The notes below the pieces were generated by a model. That model saw only the letters and a program-made list of their open reading frames with translations. It made no database searches and had not been told where the DNA came from. From assembly GCA_013176395.1 (NCBI GenBank), contig JABMLP010000013.1, positions 806,001-870,000 on the forward strand: a stretch of DNA of 64,000 nt, in the 5' to 3' direction. Both the position numbers and the translations under genes were made by a program. This document shows, piece after piece, positions 21,577 to 32,691 of the stretch; the stretch's first letter is position 1, and the number at the start of each line of letters is the position of its first letter. This DNA is from Venturia oleaginea (Eukaryota > Ascomycota > Dothideomycetes > Venturiales > Venturiaceae).

Positions 21577-22285
21577 AGCTGTCGCTGCACCTGTAAGGCC
21601 GGGGAGTTTGCTGCCTACGAAGATCTGTGTGGGCCCAGGAGTGGGGAGACCGGCATAGAATGGCTTGGGAAGTTTGAGCTGGCGGATGATAGGGTTTGGC
21701 AAAATGGGGAGTGTTCTTATACTTCGTGAAAGAGACTCAAGAGGGGGAAGACGGGAGGGAGAGTGGATATGTAGGTAAACTTTGCGTTCAATTTAGCGCG
21801 CCTACCGTTCAACTCGTTCTTGTCGTTAGTCCCATCGTCAGCACGACTATTTTCAACTCGAAGATCGAGAGAGTAGACTTCGTCCAGGCCTTTTAGTCGA
21901 ATATTTAGAGAACAAGTGAGTAGTGACGCTTACAGGATCTATGCCGAGTGATTTGATGTTCAACTGATGTTGCAGAAGAGATAGGAATGCGAATGTCACA
22001 TGTATGTCCCGCTTAGCGTGGAAGAGACGTGATCTCGATTTGCGTCAACTTCACTTTCTCTCTCCTTCATCAACATCAACCTTCTTCGTTCTCTCAGTCT
22101 TCCCATCTCTCAGCCGGGGATCTGTCAAGATCTCGTGAGTAGCTAGATGAATCCAGCTCTCAACATCATTGGCTGGATCGCTTCACTCGTTCACTTGTTG
22201 GCCTAACTACCACGCACACTATCTTCACTGTCCTCAGCTCTCCTCACTACTTCAGGTGACCAAAACAATCGCCAATCACTTCACC
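21577..22285. other. Intergenic region, no gene seen
   Basis: This is 0.7 kb of spacer. The last 150 bases are pyrimidine-rich and lead into the DUF7918 start codon, which has a good context (CACCATGG). An open frame runs upstream of that ATG but has no family match. Confidence 0.5.
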
Positions 22286-23376
22286 ATGGCGGTCTTACCA
22301 GGTGGTACAGGTGTCGGTGCGCAAATTTATGTCAATGGGCAGTGGTCCCGCGAGCACACTCCGAAAACCAATGGCACCACGATTATCAAGTACATCGAGG
22401 CTTGGGACAACGCAGAATTTTCAATGCTTAACGGATTTCTTTCCACCTTCAAACAAACGACAAGCGATCTCTTGGCCACAGTCGAGATACATGGTCAAGT
22501 TGTCCAGAGGCCACTATGGTTCAAGGATAGCTTCAAGTCTTTATTAACTTCAAGGCGGACGATCGATAGCGTTGATGTGAAAATCGCCAATGGTTGGGCG
22601 AAACGAAAGCTCGTGTTCGAGAACCTGGTCACTGGTATCAGCGTCCTCTACCCTAATTTATTTGTGACTGACCGTCTTCGTGATAGAAGCTGGCACGAAT
22701 GTTGACAAATCCAGCATGGAAAAGGCCTCGAAGCTTGGTGAGATCAACACACAATTCCACCGAGTTGAAACTGAGTAGAAGAGTGGGATCGATAGTGAAG
22801 GCTATGAGATCAAAATGGATAGTGAGAAATTTCGGAGTTTATTGAAAGGCAGGGCTCTTTCTCGGAAATCAGGGTTCGTTCTAACCGTCCTCACTGAAGA
22901 TCCGGAAGTTAATTGAAAGGACAGATTCTCTGCAGAGATTCCGATGGCGGAGATGCCAAACTACCGTACGTCCACCATGATTGATCCTGAAGAGAAACCG
23001 TTTGGGACCTTCCGTTTCCGCTACTGCTCTCGCAGTAAGTACCGTTCTAGATGGTGCGCCTATAAAGCTAACAGTTGACTCAGACGACCTGAAAGCCGAG
23101 ATGATCATCCCCAGAAGCCCGAGTCCTGCCCCGATCGTGCCTGTTTTGCCACTCGAAAACCGCCCTATTGACAACTTGTCGCTCGAGGAAGCTCGCCAGC
23201 GATTGCGGCGCCAGGAGCAAGTTCAAGCTGTTCAGTTCAAACAAGAGCATATACGCACCGAGCGGGAGTATGGCCAGCCCACACCATCCAAAGAAGATAG
23301 CGATGGCGGCATCGAGGTTGTACGGCCGAAGCGTCGCCGCGTCAAGATCGAGACGGTCGATTTGACTGGGGACTGA
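22286..23376 (+). pseudogene. DUF7918-family gene interrupted by TAG; C-terminal SUMO-interacting-like motif
   Basis: Exon 22286-22634 joins 22687 onwards by a 52-bp intron. The reading frame meets TAG at 22776-22778, yet in the same frame the family resumes (SEKFRSLLKGRALSRKSG, about 22820-22872). Further on come PFGTFRFRYCSR (about 22998-23034), a clean intron (23035-23083, CTAAC branch) and DLKAEMIIPRSPSP to 23376. The family's usual order is an N-terminal beta-rich half (VNGQWSREH, IIKYIEAWDNAEFSM), an EKALKGRALS block, then PFATFxFxYRS and IIPR. All are present in order, so only the TAG and one unclear junction (about 22880-22930) break it. The C-terminus is basic (RPKRRRVKIE) and ends TVDLTGD, like a SUMO-interacting motif. 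The function of DUF7918 proteins is unknown to me. A missed intron is possible; decay is more likely. Confidence 0.6.
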
Positions 23377-23953
23377 ACACCGTGCATTCTTGTATGAAAC
23401 GCGAACTTGAAACTCGCCAAGTTCTCGCCATTTCTTACTTTAAAGAGCCTTCGGACGCATTATCGATACCTCTTGATATACATTTACACTTGGCTGGTTA
23501 CTTTGGTTATCTGGAGCAATTGGGCAGGGAGCAGGGAGCAGGCAGGCAATCAATCGACTTGATGAAACTCGCGCGGCATAATGTTCATGGAAGATAGGAT
23601 ATGTAAAGTCGAACATACCTCATGTATGGGGAGGCGTGTCTATGACTCTACATAAGAGAGAAATAAGCAACCAATTTCGTAATTAGTTAGCAGCTTATCA
23701 TCGAAGTTAAGCACATCGTTAATCACTCACAGAGCATCGATCCCGAGTTTGAAGAATGCATCTCGATTGCGACCTTCAGCATCTTGAGAGCACTACGTAG
23801 AGGTGGACATGGTATGGTTCCGCGCCATCGGTATCTGTAATTTCAATACTCCTGTCATTGCCAACAAGATGCGTGTCCTTCTTGGGAGTAGGAGGACGGC
23901 AGCACTTTAAATATCATCACCATCACGACTCTCTCGGCTCCGGCAAGCATTGC
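23377..23953. other. Convergent intergenic region
   Basis: This 577-bp region lies between the ends of the DUF7918 gene and the permease. Nothing beyond short chance frames is seen. Confidence 0.55.
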
Positions 23954-25637
23954 TCAACGACCAAACTTCTTCAACTCCAGGTACCTCAAGGGGGCAAAGA
24001 TGAGACCAGCCCACGTGAAGGAGACATAATTGCCCATCTAGAAAATGTGGGTCAGCGATTTCAATTCTCCCTGATCTAGGATCTTCGAGACTCACATCTG
24101 CACCATAATCGCCGACTAGCTTTGCGATCGGCCCAACATACCATACCTGAGCCATGCACAAAATGGCTCCAGCCCATCCAACCAGAAACGCGATCAATGC
24201 GGCGATTCCCAGGGGAAGGGCGGACTGTTTGTTCCACGTGCCCCATAAAAATCCTTGGTCTGATAATTCCTCCTCCTCATCGACGCCGTCTTCCTGACGT
24301 CCTGCTGCGTTTCTGTAAAGCCTCTCAAAAAAGCGACGGAAGAGGAAGTGTTCTTCAATCACGATGGCGATGAAAATGCACACGAAATACCCCATCAGAG
24401 CCAAAAAGTTTGTGAAGATCTCGGCGAGATGTGCGCGACCTGCTAGAGCGCAGACGGTGTAAATGATGACGCCGATGGTGTTCCAGACCACTCTAGGTAT
24501 ACGTTGAAATTGGTGCCCGAGAGTCTGGAAATCGACACCTGAGGAGTACGTTGGAGCGATCATGTTGGCGATAAGACCAAGTGCGATGATAACGGAGCAG
24601 AAAGATCCGAAACTTCCCAAAGGTGCGAAACCTTCCACGATGAGAGCGCCTTGGGAGATAGAGTAGGCGGATTTCCAGGACGTGTTTGTTGTGAGGGAAG
24701 ATGCGAGGCCGATTCCAAGGATGAATGCGAAGGTGAAGGAGAGGCTTAGACCAGCGAGCGTGTTTATAAAGATTTTTCGCTTGGGTGTCTGGAGAGGGTA
24801 GTAGACGAAATAATCTGCGCCCGCACCTGCGTATGTGATGGCTGCTGAGAGACAGATTGAGAAGAAGGAAAGCCGATTGCCTATCAATGTTTTTCCAGTA
24901 GCGACGCTGGGTGTTGCAGTTGAAAATTTGGGACCAGCCACTCCGGCAAGAATGCAGCAGACGATGAGTTGGGGCAGCCAGGACCAGCGTTCGTAGTAGT
25001 GGAAGACGGAGTAACCGAATGTGGTGACTGCCCATGTCATGACTGCGACGATGATGATTCCTACGACGACTGAGAGGGAGTTATGTGGTGATACGGCACT
25101 GAGGATTTGACCGGCTACGACGCAGTCGATTAAAGAATAGCCCAGGAGAACGATGATGTTCAGGATCACGACGATTTTCGAAGGCTGCCAGCCCATGCAG
25201 TATCGTGCTAAAATCATGGTCCGGTTTCCTGAGCGAGGGCCGAAGGTTGCGGTGTATGCTACTGGTACACATCCGACTAGCATTCCGGAAACGGCACAGA
25301 TTGAAGAGTCGAGAAGACTCAATTCGAAGACGGCTGGGCCGAGCATTCCGAGGGTGATGTTGTTGGCGGCAAGATTGATGCTGAACCATAGTACAAAGAC
25401 TTGGAAGAAGCCTTCTTTACCCAGATCATGTCGTTCGGGTGGTAGAACGCGTTTGATGCCGCGGGTCTCGAGGTTGTAGTCTATGAGTACTTGCTCGAAA
25501 GATTTCATATATCCCAGCCATTTCGAACTTGGTTCAACGGAGGTTGGTGAAGTTTCTCTGCCAAGATGTTCAGGTGCCTGGATCTCTTCATCCTTCAGGC
25601 GATGCTCGTGCCCGGCATGTTTTTCGATATCTGCCAT
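23954..25637 (-). CDS. Purine-cytosine permease (NCS1 family, FCY2-like)
   Basis: Exons 24096-25637 and 23954-24037 (minus strand) give 541 aa. After a hydrophilic N-terminus come about 12 membrane segments, with the family blocks RVLPPERHD, FSINLAANNITLGMLGP, GPRSGNRTMILARYCMGW, ITYAGAGADYFVYYP and the end LRYLELKKFGR. NCS1 permeases of this branch carry cytosine, adenine, guanine and hypoxanthine with protons across the plasma membrane. The last intron (58 bp, GTGAGT donor) restores the conserved tail MGNYVSFTWAGLIFAPLRYL; without it the frame runs on into unrelated sequence. The neighbours do not suggest a nucleobase-use cluster. Confidence 0.92.
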
Positions 25638-26507
25638 GCTGAGATATCAGACACGATGACGTCTTTCCTGCACAAGCATATTAGAATGACAGTCGTCGGA
25701 AGGGGGGATTTTGCTGCTATTGCATGATGCTTTCGCTGGAATTATCCAGATCAAGTTCAACCGTATCATCTCAGAACGCGCGTATATATCGGCCCCACAT
25801 GTAGTATCTATCACTTTGCCACTTCGAAGGGCGCAATGAGACAAGCTACATAAGGGACAGACTCACGAGCGAACACCGGTTCATGCAGATTTTACCTCTG
25901 TTATGTACCTGGATAGTGAAGAACTGATTTGTTGCTACTCGGCATCATGAGTTCTATCTGTATTTTCGTACTTTGAGGATGGCGACGGATCGATGTTGCT
26001 TCAATATGTCTTGGAACTAAAGAGAGAAGATAGGGTGAATTGAAGGCAGATTTGAGAGGATAAGGTCAGAGGAGGAGGAGTCGAAAATTCTGTAGCATGG
26101 AGAAAAAGCAAGGAAGCATTCGCCGTTTGGACTTGTGCACCAATCATCGTTGACGCAAATCATCGACGAAGATTAGAGACGGCCCGATAATGCGCATATT
26201 GACATCTGAAATATACGTTGTACTCCTACATGGTGCGAGATTCCAACTCCATCCTCCAGTAAGCTATCCATATCGATTCCGAATTGGCTGGCCATTGTGA
26301 ACTGAGGGGCTGGCGCAGTTCGATGAGAAGGTGCGCATCATGGCCACGGCCGCCTTTCGCGCCTTCTTCACTAACCTATTCCTCATATCGTGATCTTCAA
26401 ACCCTTCAAACCATCTCGCCTACATACCACCTGTTCTCCTAGACCTCGCCCGAACCCCTAGCAAGTCCCTTTGACCCAATTCCACCTAGCTACGTCCAGT
26501 CCTTACT
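25638..26507. promoter_or_regulatory. Divergent intergenic region, permease / phospholipase A2
   Basis: This 870-bp gap separates divergent start codons and must contain both promoters. The last 120 bases are C/T-rich, like many fungal promoters and leaders. No factor site was recognised with confidence. Confidence 0.5.
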
Positions 26508-27260
26508 ATGCATCTCTTGCTCCTACTCTCGTTTGCCGCCCTCAGAACTCTCTCCGCCCAAGTCATCATCCAAGACGAATTGAATGATGGGCATGCCTTC
26601 CAACTCAACCGGCCACAACCTTGCTAACACCAGTCTAGGAGAAACGTCACCGTCTCCAATTGCTCTCCAAAAAGCACAGACTGGCTCATCTGGCACGCTC
26701 CTCTCGCCAATTTCCACAAGCACCGCGAACTCGGCTCGCCCGACTGCTTTAACTGGGCATCCGACGGCTGTTCCTCTTCGCCCAACCACCTCTTCGGCTT
26801 TAATTTTCAAGACGCCTGCCAACGTCATGACTTCGCCTACCGCAACCTCGGTCAACAAGGCCGTCTAACATCCGGTACCCGCCAGGAAGCCGATAAGAAT
26901 TTCTTGGACGACCTCAAAATGATATGCATGAAGGCTTCGCACGGAATGAGACCTATGTGCACGCTCGCCAGGGTCATTTATTTCTCAGGAGTGAGGCTGT
27001 TTGGGAGTCCTGACAAAGCAATGTACGCGTTCGTGGCCGTGGTGATCGTGTACATTCTCATAGTTGGTTTGGTGATCTATTGGATGTCGTGGAGACATCG
27101 CAAGAAGGTTTTGAAAGTCAAGCTCTATGGGACGGATCATAGCAGTATGTCGACACCTCCATCCAGCGCGCGTTCGAGTAGCCTGAGCTCGCCTTCCGAC
27201 AGTCACTCCACCGCGAGCTCTAGCATTCTCTCCAGTATATTTTTCGTCAGGAAGCCCTAA
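26508..27260 (+). CDS. Secretory phospholipase A2 (prokaryotic/fungal type) with C-terminal membrane segment
   Basis: Exons 26508-26561 and 26634-27260 give 226 aa. Residues 1-17 (MHLLLLLSFAALRTLSA) are a signal peptide. The catalytic core has CFNWASDGCSSSP (about 55-67) followed by FQDACQRHDFAYRNL (about 75-89). The His-Asp pair is the family's catalytic dyad, and two Cys pairs are in the expected places. Unlike the usual secreted 120-150-aa enzymes, it continues into a hydrophobic segment (about 142-168, MYAFVAVVIVYILIVGLVIYW), a basic stop (RHRKK) and a Ser-rich cytoplasmic tail. This predicts a type I membrane protein at the plasma membrane or in the secretory path. The intron has a weak GTCATC donor and a CTAAC...CAG acceptor, chosen because it keeps the frame; an alternative splice is possible. 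Confidence 0.75.
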
Positions 27261-27515
27261 ATGTACCGTATTCTATTTGAAGGTCTCTGAAATGCAAGAC
27301 TGATGATGAGCGTTTCTTTTTGTCATTCACTATGCAGTGATTAGATTGTGTTACAAACGAGCGACTCAAGGCAGTACACTTAATTCTACCTGTAGGATTC
27401 GAATTTCCTCCTGGTTCTCAACGTTGTCTATTGGAGATCGAAATCGATGAGTTTCGGGCAACCCGAAAAACAGCTAGAAATCTATCGGTGGCGATTCCGA
27501 GTTGAGCGACTGCTA

Positions 27516-28665
27516 TTAGATAGTTGGGTTCGCTGGCTTGAAGTTAGTGTGAGAGGGACGGCGAGGGAAGGTCCTCAGTGATTGTACAAGCGCAGATGGC
27601 ATTCCCCTTACCATTTCTTCGAGTTCTGCAAGGTCGTCACCTCTAGGTTCGCAATAATCCCGCTTCTTGACCACTTCTTCTAGGCGTCTGGTGTTTCGAA
27701 GTCGACGAGCGGTGAGGTGATACAGTCCGTCACAGCTCATGTTCTGTCCGTACCATGCAGTCGAAAAGGTTCCAAGAGTTAAATCGAGCTTCTTTGTATT
27801 TGCGCATGCACGAGCGGCATTCACGATAGGCTGACAAATCTCCATCAGCTGAGCATCCGTGATTCAGGTAGTCATACTTCGCGCCATGGTGGGCGTCATA
27901 TGGTTGAGGCTACATGCAAATTCTCTCTGTGATGTAAGAATGTGTTGCAAGAGTCTCGCGCAGCACGTATCGTGACCCAGCATCCGAATTTTTGTTGAGT
28001 CGAATCGAGAATCTCATGTTCTCGAGCCAGAGTGACCAACTTTTTTGGGTGACGAGCAAGAAGAGCTTGATTAATTTCAGCTTTCTTGAGATGCAAGCAG
28101 GACCAAAGCTGGAGCTGGCGTAGAAATATACTTTAACCAAGCCCACCTGAACTCAACTCGTCGCCCATAGGTCACAAGGCTCATTAACTGTTTGTAGCAA
28201 GAGTGGTGTACATCGTCATTCTGATTTATATTTTTGGACTCCCAGAAGTATACATCCAGTATTGGCTTAATCGAGACCGGCAGCGTATGGTTTGCGATGT
28301 TCTCTGTCACCTTTTCGATTTGGTATTTTGCTTTGCGCCAAAGTGGTTTGGTCAGTCGAGCACCAGGCTTAGTTGACAGCGAATAATGGAGTTTAACGCG
28401 ACGAAATCGGGATAGGATCTCGGGTAAGAAAGCCTGAGTTTCGTTTGGGCGGAAGATTTCGCGACTCCGTAGAATTTTTTCCGCAAGGGGGGCTCCTCCA
28501 TGAACAGACTCATCTAGTGGTGTGGTGCCAGCTCGGTAGAACGGCTTGAGAACAGTTTTTCGGTAAAACAGTGCGGATGACTCTTGGTATAACTGCATAC
28601 ATATGCATTGGCTTCCGCCATAGCTTCGTGGCGTTCTTCTTCTGTCTCTTGCGTGGCCGTGCCAT
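27516..28665 (-). pseudogene. Hypothetical fungal protein, apparently decayed (F-box-associated type)
   Basis: The segment from about 28607 to 28077 reads ICMQLYQESSALFYRKT onwards and ends in a stop. This opening is typical of the part following the F-box-like (2EXR-type) segment in a large fungal family. Two further segments, about 28096-27896 (INQALLARHPKKLVTLAREH) and 27845-27516, continue the likely protein in other frames. The N-terminal F-box-like segment itself is absent: a possible start, MARPRKRQKKNATK at 28665, runs straight into the later part in the wrong frame. I could not join the pieces with canonical introns. It is either a broken gene or a model I failed to resolve. No function is assigned. 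Confidence 0.35.
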
Positions 28666-28900
28666 ATTTGGTAGAGTTATACGTATTCTGTGTCGTTGAA
28701 TAGATTAGATTAGGTTGCACGAGGTATGAGAGTGACTGAGATGGAAGTGAATTCTTGAGGAGCGAAATAATCCTTGTGATTTGTTCAAAGTCACGTGCCA
28801 AGATTCCCACACGGAGCTAGCGAAATTGTTGGAGACTACCGCCTCGGATTATCTCAAAAGTTCTACACCTCGTCGACCCTATCACCCAACAATCACAATC

Positions 28901-29783
28901 ATGGCTGTCGGAAAGAACAAGCGTCTCTCCAAGGGTAAGAAAGGTCTCAAGAAGAGAACCGATCCTTTCGCAAAGAAGGACTGGTACTCCGTCAAGGCCC
29001 CCACCACATTCGCCGTCCGAGAGTACGCACCCTCCATTCGCCATGCATCCATCGCGCACTCAATACTAACACTGCTGAAGCGTCGGAAAGACCCTCGTCA
29101 ACCGCACCACCGGTCTCAAGAACGCCAACGATGCATTGAAGGGCAGAATATTCGAGGTCTCCTTGGCCGATTTGCAGAAGGATGAGGACCACGCCTTCCG
29201 CAAGATCAGACTCCGCGTCGACGAGGTCCAGGGCAAGAACTGCTTGACCAACTTCCACGGCCTCGACTTCACATCCGACAAGCTACGATCCCTCGTCCGA
29301 AAGTGGCAAACCCTCATCGAAGCCAACGTCGTTGTCAAAACCACCGATGACTACCTCCTCCGTCTTTTCTGCATCGCCTTCACTAAGCGACGACCAAACC
29401 AGATCAAGAAGACCACATACGCCGCCTCCTCCCAAATCCGAGCCATCAGGAAGAAGATGACTGACATCATGACACGCGAAGCCAGCGCCTGCACTCTTAG
29501 CCAGCTCACCACAAAGTTGATCCCAGAAGTCATCGGACGTGAGATTGAGAAGTCGTCTCAAGGCATCTACCCACTCCAGAACGTATGTTGAAGTCGCAAT
29601 ATTTTGAGTGGGAAGCGCGGACACTTACACGAAATTCAGGTTCACGTACGCAAGGTCAAGCTCCTCAAGTCGCCTAAATTCGACTTGGGTGCCCTCCTCG
29701 GTCTCCACGGAGAGTCAACAACGGATGAGTCGGGACAGAAGGTCGAGCGGGAATTCAAGGAGACTGTTCTCGAGAACGTGTAA
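28901..29783 (+). CDS. RPS1: 40S ribosomal protein eS1 (S3aE family, Rps1)
   Basis: Exons 28901-29022, 29081-29582 and 29640-29783 give 255 aa, the normal family length. The sequence is a near-consensus match from [18 protein letters not shown] through [49 protein letters not shown] and [17 protein letters not shown]. It is a structural protein of the small ribosomal subunit near the platform and mRNA exit. Intron 1 falls in the codon for Asp41 and has a TACTAAC branch; intron 2 is phase 0 with a GTATGT donor. Codon choice is strongly C-ending, as expected of a highly expressed gene. Confidence 0.97.
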
Positions 29784-30413
29784 AGGCTTTGCGGATCATA
29801 TGGTTAGGGTTCATTGGGTTTCGCTCTCTCTACGGGGGCAATATAAAGGTGTTATGCTTTATAAAAGAATCTGAGCACTGTGAGCCGGAAAAGGCTTTTG
29901 GTACACTTGTGGTTCCTCTGGTGTGGTGAATGTGATTATGCAAGTTTACCGGAACGTTGCTTGCATTTTTCGCTGCACTGCTTCACATGCACCACCTGAA
30001 AGTTCTTGATCCAGGCTGGACTCGGAACGACATTTAGCAAAACACTACGAATATTACGCGCAAATCCATGCCCGGTTGCAAACTTTTTGTCCTTGTCATT
30101 CTTTGTATTTGACACTCAAATGAGAATACTCTGGGTAGTGGTGCTAACATTGATAACAGCATCATACGCTGCCTGCCAATCCATTTTGCACCTCTACGCG
30201 TATGAATTCCCGGTTCCCTTCCCAATCACACCCCCAACAATTTATCGGTATCAATGCTGAACTGAGGTTACAATCATGGAGTATTTCAATGAAAGGAACG
30301 AAAATACACAGACTACTCATACGCACGGCTCCACCTGTTTCTCGGTCCAGTCCCAAAATTCAGCTGCAACACCAGTTCCACCTTCTTCCTTGCTTTGACA
30401 AGACTATGCGATA
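29784..30413. other. Intergenic region between eS1 and SDR pseudogene
   Basis: It holds the 3' UTR of the ribosomal protein gene and AT-rich spacer. No gene is seen. Confidence 0.55.
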
Positions 30414-31217
30414 TCTTTTCTTGGCGTACTGATGTAGCCCCAGGGCGCAACTATTCACTTGGTTAGTGACCTCAAGCAACGGAAACAACAGGGCTTCGAA
30501 ACTTACTGAAAACACCATTGTTCTTTGCGGTGATGTCTGGCGATAGTCCTGCATTCAGCGAGAATCTTACCGACAAAGAAGTTTTGCCAGCCTGGGAGGT
30601 GTTGGTAGAGGTCCGTCTTTCCAGGATTTGCCGACACACTGATAACGCCCTGCCCACCAAAATGTCTTGCGAACTCCGACGCATGGAGAATATTCCCCAC
30701 CTTGCTGACACCGTACTTATGCCATGAAGCCTGATCTTGCTTGTAATCCAAATTTTCCATCCTAACACCACCAGCAGGTGAGAAGCCGGCCGCAGCAGCG
30801 GATGAAACGAAGACCACCCTTACACTATCCGGCATTATTCCAGAGGACATCTAGTCTTTTCTCTTTGGAGAGAAAGTCTTGGGCAGATGTTTTGATGCCA
30901 GTCAAGTCATTGAGTTCTAGGTGGAGGAATGAAAGGGCGCCTTTTGATGATGGATGACGCGATTCGATGTCTTTTATTGCTTTTAAAGCCTTTTCTTCTG
31001 GGCGAGCTGCGACATAGACTTTGGCATTGTGCGAGTAGAGGATTCATGCTAGCTCTGCTCCTATGCCTGTGTTGCTTCCAGTTACGATGTAGACCTGGTT
31101 GAATTGGTGAATATGGATTGATGGATCATCTTGTGGATGGGGTGACCAGACCTTTCCAGTTAGATCAGGGGTGTTCTTCTCGGTTACCGGAGGGGATTTT
31201 GGGGTTATGTTGCTCAT
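30414..31217 (-). pseudogene. Short-chain dehydrogenase/reductase pseudogene
   Basis: A classical SDR is readable from MSNITPKSPPV at 31217. The cofactor motif TGSNTGIGAELA is followed directly by TGA (31044-31046). The frame then continues as ILYSHNAKVYVAARPEEKAL to DVLWNNAG. There it jumps to SVRVVFVSSAAAAG, so about 60 family residues between the NNAG and active-site Ser blocks are missing, and a frame change occurs. WHKYGVSKVGN (catalytic Tyr-x3-Lys) and SVSANPGKTDLY follow. A second frame change precedes AGLSPDITAKNNG, and the end VAPWGYISTPRKDI lies behind another TGA. The many independent lesions make it non-functional. The TGA codons fit C-to-T or G-to-A changes. Confidence 0.85.
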
Positions 31218-32691
31218 GATGAACGGTTCCTTGAGCTGGAAGAGGAATTTGATATAAGTTGTAAAACAGTGCCGGTAAACTGACCTCGAAACACTGAATG
31301 TCAAGCCAGAGCAGGCACTCTAGTAGCTTCACTCCACGTCCTTGCTTTTTTCCAATATATCAGATGACTGATACTGTTATGGCAGATTTGGAGTCTTGAT
31401 TCGACCCTTAAGCACAGTATGAAGACCTAAAAGTACATTCGAGGCGCCGAGATTTCGTGGATTCGAAGCTGGAGAGAACAAACTTCTGTTCAACAACGAG
31501 ACACCCTCAACCATAATCGTCAACTTCTTCCTTTGCGAGCCATATCTGCTCTAATATTCATCTCCTCACTCCCCAAATACTAGAGCTGCAAGTGCCCCAT
31601 CCACCGAACCCAGAGTGTCGCATTATCAACATGGACAACATTTCTACGTACCCGAGTTCCTGCGCCCAACACTTACAACCATACAATAGTACTTGGGAGA
31701 GAGGCTCACGTATGGCCACATTACTTCCGAGAAAGAACGAGAGACGATCTGGACCCATTAGCAGAATAATGAGATTCAAGACCTTGTGGTGAACGGCATG
31801 TCCACATCCTCGGGTTCCAATTCCACTTCACGTCTTTGCAACGACCCAAAGTGGCCCTGCACCCTTAGAAATGACCAAAGGTCTTCAAAATGAAGGGTTC
31901 ATCACATCTCCAAAAACATTTCGAGCCAAGATGTCGTTCGTCTCAATCAGTGCAACCCGGGACGGTGCAGGCAATTTGATCTTACTAACTATATATGCGG
32001 AGTATCAATGCCGCACCGCTCCGAAGCTACACGCAGATTCTGGCCTCGAATATGGGTGCGTGAGGGCCTCACTTCTTACGCCTGACGATGGACTGGTTGC
32101 TGATGTTGTTTACGGCTAACTCGAATACAACGATGAAAAATTACCAAGAAAGAACAGCGATATCCGCAACGGGAATACTAAATGGGCAAAACTCTTATTC
32201 AACCTCTAGCCATAAGAGAGTGGCTTTTTTCGCATAGAGGAGATGTTTTGTAGAGCGCTCGGTCTGGAAATAAAGCTTAGTTGACTAAAGGTACAGGAAT
32301 TTTGACTTCGACGATAGGTCGAGCGATCTCGGGTCGTTCCGATTATATCAAAAAACTGTTTGGAGAGATGAAGTTGAGTGGGTTTGTTTATGCGTGCACT
32401 GGGAATTTGTTATTGTCGTTGATGGTGGGAGGGAGACGGGTTGTGTTTGGAGAAGTGGAGAATCCTAGCTACTACTGCTGCTGGGAATGCCATTCATTCT
32501 ACTTCTTTAGGAGGTTTCTGGGTTGAAGAGTGTAGGTCTAATTTCTATCAATCTATCATTACTATTGATTACTACTGATGTCCTAGAGGAGTACATCCGT
32601 CAGATCGACGTACAGTCTCGAACTAGGGTATATCCAACCTCAATTCAACTCTCTACTTTCAGTCCACAAATCCAAATATCCCATCACACAC
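31218..32691. other. Intergenic region, no gene seen
   Basis: This 1.5-kb spacer has a few frames of 60-108 codons and no recognisable motif. It could hold further decayed sequence, but I cannot identify any. Confidence 0.5.

Noticed and set aside
15845..23376. The idea that the TENA fusion, STAND-N-like, cysteine-repeat and DUF7918 genes form a functional cluster
   Set aside because: They share no pathway, the spacing is wide, and two or three are probably broken; adjacency alone is not enough.
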